From NCBI RefSeq assembly GCF_009831415.1, contig NZ_CP043727.1, forward strand, positions 3,782,001 to 3,846,000: 64,000 bases of DNA. Reading direction: 5' to 3'. The notes under the pieces are model-generated. The model saw only the letters and a list, made by a program, of their open reading frames with translations. It was not told the DNA's origin and did no database searches. The stretch is from Yersinia canariae. Lineage in GTDB: Bacteria; Pseudomonadota; Gammaproteobacteria; Enterobacterales; Enterobacteriaceae. Shown one piece after another: positions 55,237 to 64,000 of the stretch; the stretch's first letter is position 1, and every line of letters begins with the position of its first letter. Both the position numbers and the translations under genes were made by a program.

Positions 55237-55404
55237 CTTTCTGAGGTTTGGGCTTATGTTCGTGTAGATTGGCCGCAACGACTGCCCCATGGTTGAAGAT
55301 ATGGTGCGAAAAAAACTGGCAATGTCATTTTTTCGTCTATTCAACAAGTTATTGTCGCATGAGCCAATCTGCGATAATAGCTAGCGGAATTCCTTTTCTT
55401 TCAA

Positions 55405-55653
55405 TCAATTACCTTTGGTTAAATAATCCAAAACATCTTGTACCCGATACCATTCCATCCAGGTTTTATCGTCCAGCGGCTGTTGTGTATGATTCTCCAC
55501 CGCGGATACCAACTCCAGCATCTCCAAAGAGTCGATATGCAAATCAAGAATCAGGCGCGCTTGTAAATCTAAGCTTTGTGCTGCGCCAGCATAAGCTCGG
55601 ATCTGGGCTAATTCTGATTTAAGCCAACACTCCTGAGGGTTTATCTGGCTCAT
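55405..55653 (-). CDS. acpY: type III secretion-associated acyl carrier protein (AcpY/IacP-like)
   Basis: 82 residues. The phosphopantetheine attachment Ser is in LILDLHIDSLEMLELVSAVE. In Salmonella SPI-1 iacP and in Yersinia ysa loci an acyl carrier protein follows the sipA/yspA gene, as here; it has been linked to maturation or secretion of translocators. The ATG overlaps the stop of the preceding gene (TGATG). The symbol rests on position and family. Confidence 0.8.
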   Translation of the reverse strand: MSQINPQECWLKSELAQIRAYAGAAQSLDLQARLILDLHIDSLEMLELVSAVENHTQQPLDDKTWMEWYRVQDVLDYLTKGN

Positions 55654-57542
55654 CAATTCGTCTCTGGCGGGTTCATGGGTTGCTTATCGGCCGGAAGGCT
55701 CTTGCTGCTAACCTGATGTGTATCACTCATCTTATAATCGAGTTTACGGTTAAGGTCGCGAACTTGCCCTCCTCGGGTTAGTGTTACCGAAGTATCACTG
55801 TATTGCTGGAGTGGCGCAAACCCGGCGGCATTTCCTCTCAGACCAACAAATTGATTTCCTTGAGCATTAAGCGAAAACGGGCGTTTTGGCTGCTTGACAC
55901 TGACCGTATCTTGTTCCTGAATATTCTTCTCTACACCCATTTCAGATTCAGATGACGTGGTATTTTTCGGGGTCAACTGATACGAGTCATTTAGCCTGTA
56001 AGTCTGTAACCTGCTGAGGTTGCTAGTCTGCCCTCCCCGGGTCAGTGTCACCTGAGGCACTTCGCTATACTTTTGAAGTGCTGGCGTTTTAGCTGCATCC
56101 CCTGCAAGACCCATAAATGCGTTACCTTGAGAGCTAAGATGCCGTACGGGTGAATCCTCTTTCTGACTCACCAGAGGTTGGCTCTGCACTTTTTTATCCT
56201 GCATAACGCGTAGGGCTTGTTGTACCAATTTAGGGGATAGCAACGAGGAATCATCAAAATTAGTGAATGTCTGGCCCGATAAGTCAGCCGCCTCAATCGG
56301 TATTTGTGCGGCAGGCGTACTCTGTGGTTCAACAACTGCATCAGTGCCGGACAGATAAAGAGTCGCCGTTGTAATATAATTTGGGGTGCTTTGTAAGCTC
56401 CCACCTGGGGCTACCCGCTCTGGTAGTGATTTTACCTCTTTTAAATCGTTCACAAGAGAAGTAAGAGTACCGGTTAAACGGTTTAACTGTTCGTCAAGTT
56501 TCGTATCATTGCCAGTAATAAAAATAAAACTGTTAATAATATCACCCGGTGAAGAATTAGCTCTACCGGCGGAAGCAGCTGACGGCGGCCCCATATCATA
56601 GTCGGGCGGGGGAGAGTCGGCCAACCTTGCACTCACCTCAGGTTGTGATGCTTGTCTGCTCGGAGTTTTCAATTGCGGATTCAAGTCTGCTATTAATTGC
56701 GTTTTATGTTCCAACTCACTGATCAATGAATTCATTTTTACAGCTTTATCGCCTGCCCGCTTGAACCCAAAAAATTGTTGTTTCAGCGAGTTGATCATCT
56801 CGTCATTTGATTTTTTTTGGTCAGTATAAAGATACCCTTCTACCGCCGTAGGATCGTCCCGTAGCTTTTGCAAAGACTCATCCGACACTTTCCCCTCTAA
56901 CTTGAGAATAATGTCCGGATAGACATATTGTTTAAGGTACTCGGAACAAAACTTATCCAAACGCCCCGTTTGTTCGGTGTGATTGCTTAATTCCATTTTA
57001 TTAAAAATAGCAGACACAAAATCCATCACTACTTTATATGTAGAATCCTTATTAGCCCTTAAATCCGGCTGTTCGGAAAACTTAACCATCGAATGGTAGA
57101 AACTCTGCGCACTCTTCGCCAGTTTTACATCCTTCTTGTCATCAGGTAATAGGCTAAATAGGGTCAGCGTAACTTTGGCCCCACATTTTACTGTTGTGTT
57201 TTTCAGATCACGGCTAGAATCTTGACCCGTTGCTTTAATAAATTTATTAAAACCCTGAGTGTTAGAATTTTGACTTTTCAGATGTTCTAAGAAGATAGTC
57301 GCGTGGCTGGCCTTATTTATATCCCCCAATAATTGGCCATTAGCAGAACTCTGGCTGAAACTAAAAACATTATTATTTAGTTTTTCAGCAGAAGAAAGTG
57401 GATAGGATTGTTGATCGCCAGATGAAATTCCGCGGATACTATTAGCAACAGAGTTCTGGGTATTAATAGATGGCTCGCTAGAAAAAGAAGACCGATTACT
57501 GGATACCGTAGTATTATGGTTTGTTGTGGGCGATATTAACAT
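55653..57542 (-). CDS. yspA: type III secreted effector in the YspA/SipA position
   Basis: 629 residues, Ser/Asn/Gln-rich with a disordered N-terminus typical of secretion signals. N-terminal domain roughly 60-290 (AKSAQSFYHSMVKF, YLKQYVYPDIILKLEGKVSD). The C-terminal part carries two ~58-residue repeats (about residues 469-526 and 559-615), each with QGN-F-GL-G-AA, ALQ-YS/PLQQYS and VTLTRGGQ. Placement between the tip protein and the acyl carrier protein equals sipA in SPI-1 and yspA in Ysa; sequence similarity to SipA's actin-binding domain is not evident to me. Confidence 0.65.
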   Translation of the reverse strand: MLISPTTNHNTTVSSNRSSFSSEPSINTQNSVANSIRGISSGDQQSYPLSSAEKLNNNVFSFSQSSANGQLLGDINKASHATIFLEHLKSQNSNTQGFNKFIKATGQDSSRDLKNTTVKCGAKVTLTLFSLLPDDKKDVKLAKSAQSFYHSMVKFSEQPDLRANKDSTYKVVMDFVSAIFNKMELSNHTEQTGRLDKFCSEYLKQYVYPDIILKLEGKVSDESLQKLRDDPTAVEGYLYTDQKKSNDEMINSLKQQFFGFKRAGDKAVKMNSLISELEHKTQLIADLNPQLKTPSRQASQPEVSARLADSPPPDYDMGPPSAASAGRANSSPGDIINSFIFITGNDTKLDEQLNRLTGTLTSLVNDLKEVKSLPERVAPGGSLQSTPNYITTATLYLSGTDAVVEPQSTPAAQIPIEAADLSGQTFTNFDDSSLLSPKLVQQALRVMQDKKVQSQPLVSQKEDSPVRHLSSQGNAFMGLAGDAAKTPALQKYSEVPQVTLTRGGQTSNLSRLQTYRLNDSYQLTPKNTTSSESEMGVEKNIQEQDTVSVKQPKRPFSLNAQGNQFVGLRGNAAGFAPLQQYSDTSVTLTRGGQVRDLNRKLDYKMSDTHQVSSKSLPADKQPMNPPETN

Positions 57543-57689
57543 AACTCATTTACCTTATCTAAATAGCTTTAAAATTTTCACACCGAACGGGCAAGCTTGC
57601 AAAAAAAAAAATACCCAACGCCCTATTTTTACTACTATTTTTATTTATTAAGAAGTTCACATAATAGTCATAAAATATTACACAACTTG

Positions 57690-57721
57690 AAATAGCGGCA
57701 GGTCATAAACTGCCACTATTT
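57690..57721. terminator. hairpin between yspD and yspA
   Basis: AAATAGCGGCAG-GTCATAAA-CTGCCACTATTT, a 12-base stem with one wobble, three bases past the yspD stop. No T tract on the minus strand, so more likely an attenuator or mRNA-stabilising stem than a full terminator. A run of eleven or more A's is at about 57601-57611, in the same gap. Confidence 0.5.
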
Positions 57722-57723
57722 AT

Positions 57724-58761
57724 TTATTGGAAATATCCAGCATTATAACGGTGTAAATCTTCCGTCATTTTTGTTAGCAACTGAATCATGGTTTCAAAGG
57801 TACTATTATCCTGACGAAACCGTTCCAACAGTTGTGACACGCTATTATTGACGGAGCTTTTTTGGCTATCAATAGCAGTTTGTAGGCTCTGGAAAACTTG
57901 CGACTGCATTTCATTCCCATTCCAAGGGCCTTTGATATTAGATATACTTGAGAAAATATTTCTGATAGGTTCCAAATTGGGTACTATCTGAATAGTAATT
58001 TCATCCGACGTATGCGGTGGTCTTCGCACAATAAAACCGTCTCCCAGTTTTTTCGTCCAGAAATCTAATGTTTTTTCATCCCCTTTAAAAATATGAATAG
58101 GTATTGTATCGTTATTCCATTGAGACCATTCTTTATAATCATTTGTGTTTTGGACTGAATATACGGTGTAACCTTGCAATCCCTTATGCAAACTTTTCGC
58201 AAAGTCTTCGGCCTCGAATACTATCTTTCCATCTTTGCCAGCAGAAATGAAATTGCTAATTGTCCCGAGTGCTGTATTAACATCCTTCATAAATTTGGCG
58301 GCACCCTCATTAATTTTGGCGTAATTTGTCTGATAGTCGCCATGTATTGAGGAAATCAAATCTTTCAGTGCCTCTATATGCGGTGGCGACCCTACCTCAC
58401 CAGCATCTGCAACAGCCCGTTTCACTCTGCTTGCGGCGGCACCATGAGCATCACTACTTTGCTTTAAGTTGCGCCCCAACTGACGAGACGCCTCCATTGT
58501 CTTATCTGCATCAGTTGAAACAGAGTTCTCGCCCAACAAAACATATGAATCAGACTTTGGCGAAGGGAGTAAATGGCTATTGCTGTCCAGCAACTGTTGC
58601 GCATAAGTATAAGGATCGGCCTGAAATTGCGGCTGGATAGATAACTTCATATCCTGCAAGGACATTACCTGCTTGTTGTCTTTGATGTCAGTCGTGACGG
58701 GCATCTTCGCGCTATGCATCCGTTCCGGCGCATGTTGTGGGAATGAAATAGAAGTTGTCAT
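57724..58761 (-). CDS. yspD: type III needle-tip protein (YspD/SipD/IpaD family)
   Basis: 345 residues. The IpaD-type central coiled-coil and C-terminal part are recognisable: ALKDLISSIHGDYQTNYAKI, VKDNTIPIHIFKGDEKTL-like mixed domain and a C-terminal helix ending MTEDLHRYNAGYFQ. Tip proteins cap the needle and control translocator insertion. 12 bases after yspC. Confidence 0.85.
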   Translation of the reverse strand: MTTSISFPQHAPERMHSAKMPVTTDIKDNKQVMSLQDMKLSIQPQFQADPYTYAQQLLDSNSHLLPSPKSDSYVLLGENSVSTDADKTMEASRQLGRNLKQSSDAHGAAASRVKRAVADAGEVGSPPHIEALKDLISSIHGDYQTNYAKINEGAAKFMKDVNTALGTISNFISAGKDGKIVFEAEDFAKSLHKGLQGYTVYSVQNTNDYKEWSQWNNDTIPIHIFKGDEKTLDFWTKKLGDGFIVRRPPHTSDEITIQIVPNLEPIRNIFSSISNIKGPWNGNEMQSQVFQSLQTAIDSQKSSVNNSVSQLLERFRQDNSTFETMIQLLTKMTEDLHRYNAGYFQ

Positions 58762-58773
58762 ATCGATTCCTAT

Positions 58774-60090
58774 TTAACCCTTCACCAGGCTTTGGTTAGT
58801 TCGAACGGTGGCATCACGCATGGCGCTGATATGGCCACGGATCTCTTTCATCGTCTCAGTGCTTTTCTCAATCTGCTTCTCTTTATCACTGGCAATTCCG
58901 CGCGTAATATCTGCTGCGGCGCTCTGCATCATTTTGTCCGCTTCAGCCTCTTTGACTGCCGAGGTATTAGAAGCGCTCGACAACTGACCGGCGTTATCAG
59001 ACATTCGCGTCATTTGATCAGTAACACTGCCTAACGTGCGGTATTTATTGGTCTGCTGATCGTATTTCTGCCGATGAAGATCGCCCTGGTTTTGTGTTTC
59101 ATTAACCCTTTGCTGCTGCTGCTTAAATTGTGCCTCTTGCGCCGGATTTGGCGTTGTGGCTTGCTGCATGGGATTTCCATCCGCACTAGTACGGATAACA
59201 CTGCTCTTAGCCGTCCCTTCTGTTTGATTCATATTAAGTGACAGTTTTTTGGCATCAACACTGTGCTGATTTGCTGGCTTCAGATGACTCTTAACTATCT
59301 GATTCTGCTTAAATAAGCCACCTGCCTGTAACCCAGTACCAACGCCGGTAATTGCCATTGAGGTAGCAAAACCGATAACAGCACTATGGTAGATTTGCTG
59401 CCCTTCACGGATGGTTGACTCTGCCGCTTTCTCCGTCATTTCGGCACTGAGAGCGGAAAACATATTATTAATACGGCGCTCGGAGATATTGAGCTCCGCC
59501 ATAACCTGGCGCAGCATACTGAGCAAAAAGCGCATCATGTCATTGGTTTGGATACCCACAAATTCGCGCTGCTTTGCTGAGTCCAAAGATTCAACTTTAT
59601 TATTACCCTCTGCCAGCCCTGTCCGAGCCGTATTCATCTCTTTCAATAAAGAGCTCCCCAGCAACATCTGAGCCGCAGAAGCCAAATTGCGTTGCTCTTC
59701 ATCATCCGTTGCCAGCGCATCCAGCAAGCTACCCGCACTCTTATCGGTTATAGCCGCTTCCCGCTGCATCACTGTGGTCAATGTTTGTTTGAATCCCTCT
59801 GGCGTGGTTAAAAACGCAATACGCAAATCATCCAAACTCTCGGTATTTTCCGGTGCTTCCAAGCCATCAAGCTGTGACAGCATCAAGTCATGATTAACCG
59901 CAGTCAGAGGAGCCGCCAGTTGTGGTTTCCCGAAAACACTGGCGAAATCGGTCATGGTTGCCGACTTAACATCGTGCAGACTCAGTTTGCTCGTGGTATT
60001 TTGCGCAGCCTCCATTGGGGCCATCAACGGCGCAAGATTTGGATTAATCTTGACGCCAGAAAAAGTAGGTGTTTGTTGGATAGTGTTCAT
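58774..60090 (-). CDS. yspC: type III translocator (YspC/SipC/IpaC family)
   Basis: 438 residues. One hydrophobic region near residues 235-260 (SAVIGFATSMAITGVGTGLQ), an upstream coiled coil (MLRQVMAELNISERRINNMF) and a C-terminal helical part rich in Gln/Ala (KYRTLGSVTDQMTRMSDNAG) like SipC. Forms the host-membrane pore with YspB. Confidence 0.85.
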   Translation of the reverse strand: MNTIQQTPTFSGVKINPNLAPLMAPMEAAQNTTSKLSLHDVKSATMTDFASVFGKPQLAAPLTAVNHDLMLSQLDGLEAPENTESLDDLRIAFLTTPEGFKQTLTTVMQREAAITDKSAGSLLDALATDDEEQRNLASAAQMLLGSSLLKEMNTARTGLAEGNNKVESLDSAKQREFVGIQTNDMMRFLLSMLRQVMAELNISERRINNMFSALSAEMTEKAAESTIREGQQIYHSAVIGFATSMAITGVGTGLQAGGLFKQNQIVKSHLKPANQHSVDAKKLSLNMNQTEGTAKSSVIRTSADGNPMQQATTPNPAQEAQFKQQQQRVNETQNQGDLHRQKYDQQTNKYRTLGSVTDQMTRMSDNAGQLSSASNTSAVKEAEADKMMQSAAADITRGIASDKEKQIEKSTETMKEIRGHISAMRDATVRTNQSLVKG

Positions 60091-60107
60091 AAATAGTTTC
60101 CCTGAAA

Positions 60108-62162
60108 TTAAGCAAAGCTGCTTTTCATCATGTTGGCTTTTGCATTGCCGGATTCATTCAACGCCGAGATCATGCCTTCAAACATCTCATTGATCTGGTC
60201 ATAACTTTTAGACATGGTCTTAATCAATGCCTTTAATAATTCGTCGATGGCCTGGATGACTGCATTGTTCAGCATCATATGTGCCAACATCTCTTTCATA
60301 TCGCCAATCAAGCTACTGGCATGTAAATTCAGCCCACCACTGACGGCGGTATTGGTCACCCCTAGCGCCATATTGGTGCCATTAAGGCCCATTTCGACTT
60401 TACGGGCGGTCACATTCGTCACTTTGCCCACATTGCTGGCCTTGTCAGCGGCTTTTGCCACATCGTCTGTTTTGTCAGCAATTTTCGCCAACGGCTTACT
60501 GAGATTCGTGGCCTTACTCCCCACCTTACCCATGCTGTTGACGAACTCGCGAGGCAGCGCTTTCACAGCACTTTTCATCAGGTTAGCCACATGTTGACTG
60601 GCATTTTTCGCGACTTTCGCCACAACCTGACCGGCATTTTTGACAAATGAGGAGATAGAAAAGAGAGAAATCGCGAGGAATGCGACAGCCGCCAGCACCA
60701 TGCCCATAATATTGCCAATCTCTTTGGCTTTCTCTTCCGGTACGCCGAACTGAATCAGCATATCGGTAATACCCGATGAGATTTCCGTCGCCAGCATCTG
60801 CATCAAACTGCTGTTTCCGGTTTCTTGCAGCACAATATCGGCGACTGTCATGGCAATACCAATTGCCGCGATGGCCAACGTCAGTGGTGCCGCAGTACCA
60901 AAGGAGGCGACAGTTGCTACAACTGACACCGCCAACATGATGTAACCAAAGACTTTACTGGCACAGGAAGCCGCTTTATTTGCCTCATCAGCTTTACGCT
61001 GCGCCTCTTCGGCTTCTTCAGCTTTTTTCTCTGAATCTTTACGAGAGGCCTCACTGATGGTTTCCATCACCTCTTGCTGCTGGCGCATGTTTTTAATGGA
61101 ATCATCATTCAGCGCTTTTTTCAGTTGCGCGGTTAGCAATGTCAGTATTGCTAACGAACTCTCCCAGCGCTCGCCCTCAATTTGTGGCGGGCGGGTAGAG
61201 TTTTCAATAAAACTGTTGATTTCTTTACGATTATTATCTGCCTGCTGGGCTATTACGGTCGCCTGACTCAGCATTTGCTTATAGTTATTGTTAGCCTGTA
61301 CAGTATTAAATTGGGCTGCTTCCAGTTTGCCGTCTAGCACGGTGAGATTATTGGACAGTTGCTGGCTACTTGCCTGTAATGCATTTTGCTTGCTGGTCAG
61401 TGCCCTGATAGTCTCCGTCAGCAACTGATGCTGTTGTTGCTGTTCGGGAGTCTGCGCGGATGTAGGTGTTGGTGCTGGTGTTGGTGTTGGTGTTGAAAGT
61501 GCTTTGAGATCAGACGTCGCCTGGCTCAAGTTTTGCTGCACTTGTGTCAATTGCTTATTAGTATCAACACGTTGTTCCTGAGTACTTTGCATCTGCTGTG
61601 TTAGTGCTTTCACGGCCGCTTTACTTTGCAGAAAAGCCTGCTCGCACTCTGTAGCCTTATCATTTACGTTCTGTAGCTCACCGGTACCTTTTTCCAGCTC
61701 CGACAACAGTTTCTCACCCTGAGCACGCAAAGAAGTGGATTCGGCATTAATCATTTGCAGACGTCCGCGCAACTCGCTCAGATTGCCATCATGTAATAGC
61801 TGGCGCAGTGTCGCCATTGAGCCAATCAGTGATGCTGTAGCGTTAAAGCCGGAGGACTTGCTGGGGGTATTTGAGTTTGCCTTAGCATACATTCTGGCAC
61901 TGACATTCTCTTCTGCCGGTTGCTGATAAACTGCCGCCCCAGAGGAAGCCTGAGCCAAAGTCATCTTTGGCTTCGCCAGTTGCGGTTCCCCCTCGTGGCG
62001 ATGACGGCGCTCCTGCTCTGTTGATGCCAGTTCCCGACAGGCATCCTCCAGAGCCAAGAGATTTTTGGTGCTGTCATCACGTATCTGATTAATATTCACG
62101 CCCTGAGTAAATGTGTGAATACTATTAATACGTTCACAGCTGGCCTGCGTTATATCTACCAT
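60108..62162 (-). CDS. yspB: type III translocator (YspB/SipB/IpaB family)
   Basis: 684 residues. N-terminal coiled coil (~residues 110-300) interrupted by a low-complexity PTPTPAPTPTSAQTPEQQQQ insert near residue 225; two hydrophobic regions, VFGYIMLAVSVVATVASFGT near 420 and MGMVLAAVAFLAISLFSISS near 500; C-terminal helical domain to the end. This is the IpaB/SipB layout. Start ATG follows AAGG. Chaperoned by the upstream SycB. Confidence 0.9.
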   Translation of the reverse strand: MVDITQASCERINSIHTFTQGVNINQIRDDSTKNLLALEDACRELASTEQERRHRHEGEPQLAKPKMTLAQASSGAAVYQQPAEENVSARMYAKANSNTPSKSSGFNATASLIGSMATLRQLLHDGNLSELRGRLQMINAESTSLRAQGEKLLSELEKGTGELQNVNDKATECEQAFLQSKAAVKALTQQMQSTQEQRVDTNKQLTQVQQNLSQATSDLKALSTPTPTPAPTPTSAQTPEQQQQHQLLTETIRALTSKQNALQASSQQLSNNLTVLDGKLEAAQFNTVQANNNYKQMLSQATVIAQQADNNRKEINSFIENSTRPPQIEGERWESSLAILTLLTAQLKKALNDDSIKNMRQQQEVMETISEASRKDSEKKAEEAEEAQRKADEANKAASCASKVFGYIMLAVSVVATVASFGTAAPLTLAIAAIGIAMTVADIVLQETGNSSLMQMLATEISSGITDMLIQFGVPEEKAKEIGNIMGMVLAAVAFLAISLFSISSFVKNAGQVVAKVAKNASQHVANLMKSAVKALPREFVNSMGKVGSKATNLSKPLAKIADKTDDVAKAADKASNVGKVTNVTARKVEMGLNGTNMALGVTNTAVSGGLNLHASSLIGDMKEMLAHMMLNNAVIQAIDELLKALIKTMSKSYDQINEMFEGMISALNESGNAKANMMKSSFA

Positions 62163-62190
62163 AGAATATGTTTACCTTATTCAATCAGAA

Positions 62191-62700
62191 TTATTCTTCT
62201 GCTGGTTCATTTTCTGTCAGGTTTTTCTTTAATGCAGTCAAATAAACAGAGGATTTTTGTTTCAACTCCGAATCATTACTGCCATTAAAAGTACTTTCAA
62301 AACAATGCAACGCAGCACTACTTTTTTTCATCATTAAATTACACTGCCCGGCATGAAATAATGGGCGGTAGTCATTCTTTGCCAGGATAAAAGCCAAAGA
62401 ATAAAGTTCCGCAGATTTCTCATAACGTTTTGTCAATTGATAAACCGCCGCTAATCCCATGATATAATCAGTATTATAAAAATCATAAATACTGAGAAAA
62501 CGGAAAAATGTTTCTGCTTCATCCAATTTACCTTGCTGGTAAAATTCGTAAGCATAGGCATAAAGCCCGTCCATGGTGCTTTGTGGAATACCATGAATAT
62601 CTTTATAACTGGCACCATCCATTAATGCCTGGCAAAGTTCGTCAAAAACAATATCCATATCTTCACTTTGACTTTGTGCTGCATCATGCTTCTGGTTCAT
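62191..62700 (-). CDS. sycB: type III translocator chaperone (SycB/SicA family)
   Basis: 169 residues, tetratricopeptide-repeat class II chaperone: LDEAETFFRFLSIYDFYNTD, YIMGLAAVYQLTKRYEKSAE, LYSLAFILAKNDYRPLFHAG and CNLMMKKSSAALHCFESTF are the TPR helices. In Ysa, SycB also acts with the AraC-type regulator YsaE to activate the sycB-yspBCDA operon, and SicA does so with InvF in Salmonella. 28 bases upstream of yspB. Confidence 0.9.
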   Translation of the reverse strand: MNQKHDAAQSQSEDMDIVFDELCQALMDGASYKDIHGIPQSTMDGLYAYAYEFYQQGKLDEAETFFRFLSIYDFYNTDYIMGLAAVYQLTKRYEKSAELYSLAFILAKNDYRPLFHAGQCNLMMKKSSAALHCFESTFNGSNDSELKQKSSVYLTALKKNLTENEPAEE

Positions 62701-62797
62701 ATACTCTCCTGATTAATAATATGAGAAATATGATGCAACGCTGATGTTTGCATCATAGATAATTAGAGCGGGTAGTTCTTATAAAAAGCGATTCAAG
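62701..62797 (-). promoter_or_regulatory. probable promoter region of the sycB-yspBCDA-acpY operon
   Basis: A 97-base A+T-rich gap between ysaU and sycB. By analogy with Ysa and SPI-1, where the chaperone/regulator pair activates transcription in front of sycB/sicA, the operon promoter is expected here. No specific site can be read with confidence. Confidence 0.4.
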
Positions 62798-63922
62798 TTA
62801 ATGGTGTTGACTGTCATCAGTTTCTGACGCGCAAGCTTGCTGCGCAGCATGATTTTCCTCTAGCTGCTTGAGTGCGGCATCAACATCAATGCCCATGCTT
62901 TCCAGTTCAATACGTATCAGCCAGTTAATGATTTGCATTACATCATCCAGCCCCTGTTCATCAATAAAACTGTCTTTGCGATAATTTCGCCATAGCTGTC
63001 GTGCTAAGGGAATATCCCTTACAACTGGCACGCCTTGCTGTTCGGCGTAGGTAATTATCGCTTTTGCCTGTAATCCCCGATTTTTCATCATAATAAATGG
63101 CAGCGGCGCTATGTCAGTATTAAAATAAATTGCCATGGCAATATGTGTTGGATTAGCCATGATAAAAGTCGAGTCACGAACATTCGATTTTATCTCCTCT
63201 GACAATAATTCCTGATGCAAACCTCTACGGGTACTTTTAATATGAGGATCGCCATCATTATCTTTGCGCTCTTTTTTCACCTCCTGCTTTTCCATTTTTA
63301 AATCTTTCATAAATAAGAAAAACTCAGTCATGGTGTCAATGAGTAAAATCAATAATGCCACGGCCAGGAACACGATAATAAAAGTAATACATAGGTGTGC
63401 CCACTGACCAATCATTCCATTAATTGTCGTGCGGTAGAGCATGAATATCTCCTGCCGCCAAAGAATAAAGAACAGTATTGCTGATATGCTAAAGACCAAT
63501 AAATAAAGAAATGCTTTCACCAATTCTTTTAATGAGCGCAGAGAAAAGATTTTTTTAAAACCAGAAATCGGGTTTAGGTGAGAAAAATCAATTTTTAATG
63601 CTTCTGTCGCCAAACGGAAACGGCTTTGTAGCAACGAAATAATAGCCCCCGGTAAAAAACAGGCCAATAACACCGGGACAACCGCTTGCAAAAATAAGCT
63701 GTAAAGCTCGTCCAGTAATGCCTCGACACCTATTGAAGAAGGTGAGAGCAAAATTTTTTGCAGTAAACTGCCTAATCCAAATAAGCTGGAAAAACCCGAA
63801 ATAGCAAAAGCCCCTGCAACCAATACCACTGCGGCAACCATATCCTTACTTTTAAAACTTTGCCCTTTCTTTGCCGAGTCACGAATCTTTTTGTCTGTGG
63901 GTTTTTCTGTTTTTTCCGCCAT
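62798..63922 (-). CDS. ysaU: type III export-switch protein (YsaU/SpaS/YscU family)
   Basis: 374 residues. Four N-terminal transmembrane helices (MVAAVVLVAGAFAISGF, VVPVLLACFLPGAIISLL, LLVFSISAILFFILW, FIIVFLAVALLILLI) and a cytoplasmic domain with the autocleavage site ANPTH in STFIMANPTHIAMAIYF, which governs the switch from early to translocator substrates. MAEKTEKPTDKKIRDSAKKG is the usual start. It precedes sycB as spaS precedes sicA. Confidence 0.92.
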   Translation of the reverse strand: MAEKTEKPTDKKIRDSAKKGQSFKSKDMVAAVVLVAGAFAISGFSSLFGLGSLLQKILLSPSSIGVEALLDELYSLFLQAVVPVLLACFLPGAIISLLQSRFRLATEALKIDFSHLNPISGFKKIFSLRSLKELVKAFLYLLVFSISAILFFILWRQEIFMLYRTTINGMIGQWAHLCITFIIVFLAVALLILLIDTMTEFFLFMKDLKMEKQEVKKERKDNDGDPHIKSTRRGLHQELLSEEIKSNVRDSTFIMANPTHIAMAIYFNTDIAPLPFIMMKNRGLQAKAIITYAEQQGVPVVRDIPLARQLWRNYRKDSFIDEQGLDDVMQIINWLIRIELESMGIDVDAALKQLEENHAAQQACASETDDSQHH

Positions 63923-63943
63923 GATATCTCTTCGTGATTATTG

Positions 63944-64000
63944 CTACTTAATACCAAAAATATTGTGCAGCGGACTCAGAGAGATCATATTGGCCAAAAT
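63944..64000 (-). CDS. ysaT: type III export apparatus protein, C-terminal end (YsaT/SpaR position)
   Basis: The last 18 codons of a minus-strand gene cut by the window end: ILANMISLSPLHNIFGIK then TAG, 21 bases before ysaU. In SPI-1-like loci the SpaR/EscT family membrane protein occupies this place. Identification is by position and the tail only. Confidence 0.55.
   Translation of the reverse strand: MLANMISLSPLHNIFGIK

Noticed and set aside
55248..55622. Plus-strand 124-codon open frame over the acyl carrier protein gene
   Set aside because: Antisense to a well-supported gene with a clear family motif; treated as a shadow.

Overview
The window is chromosomal DNA of a Yersinia, most likely of the Y. 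enterocolitica group. The first 15 kb has the enterobacterial order aguA-yggR/yggS-proC-yggT-yggU-rdgB-hemW-yggN-glsB-yggL-trmB-mutY-yggX-mltC-speC, and the protein sequences are typical of the genus. The last 9 kb carries part of an SPI-1-like type III secretion system of the Ysa/YGT kind known from Yersinia. The species is inferred; no marker in the window fixes it.

1-15.9 kb, core backbone: the end of agmatine deiminase, a PilT-like ATPase, PLP homeostasis protein, proline synthesis, ITPase, HemW, glutaminase, tRNA m7G46 methyltransferase, the MutY/YggX/MltC repair and cell-wall group, a TauE-type permease and ornithine decarboxylase. Copies of an imperfect-palindromic intergenic repeat sit between several of these genes. 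The segment ends at tRNA-Phe(GAA), 15898-15973.

15.95-55.2 kb, a genomic island: the last 23 bp of tRNA-Phe recur with three mismatches at 55180-55202, followed by a hairpin terminator. Between these repeats lies a type VI secretion system (T6SS) with all 13 core genes, every one on the minus strand: tssB, tssC, tssK, tssL, an OmpA-domain protein, hcp, clpV (tssH), vgrG2, [effector/immunity array], PAAR, a membrane protein, tssM, tssA, tssF, tssG, tssJ, vgrG1, [effector/immunity array], tssE and a VasL/TagA-type protein. No integrase is visible.

The two arrays behind the vgrG genes are the unusual part. Behind vgrG2, an intact muramidase effector and its probable immunity protein are followed by fragments of other effector modules: a PAAR piece, a vgrG 3' end, a frameshifted muramidase start and short C-terminal tails. 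Behind at least three of these lies an intact small exported protein that looks like an orphan immunity gene. Behind vgrG1, an unrecognised 264-aa putative toxin overlaps a membrane immunity candidate. A broken copy of tssE, a run of decayed genes and a second diverged toxin-tail/immunity pair follow before the intact tssE. The layout suggests repeated replacement of T6SS toxins by recombination between flanking repeats, with old immunity genes retained.

55.4-64 kb, type III secretion: minus-strand genes in SPI-1 order, namely the end of a SpaR/YsaT protein, YsaU/SpaS, SycB/SicA chaperone, YspB/SipB, YspC/SipC, YspD/SipD, a YspA/SipA-position effector and an acyl carrier protein. Two contact-dependent injection systems therefore abut at one tRNA locus.
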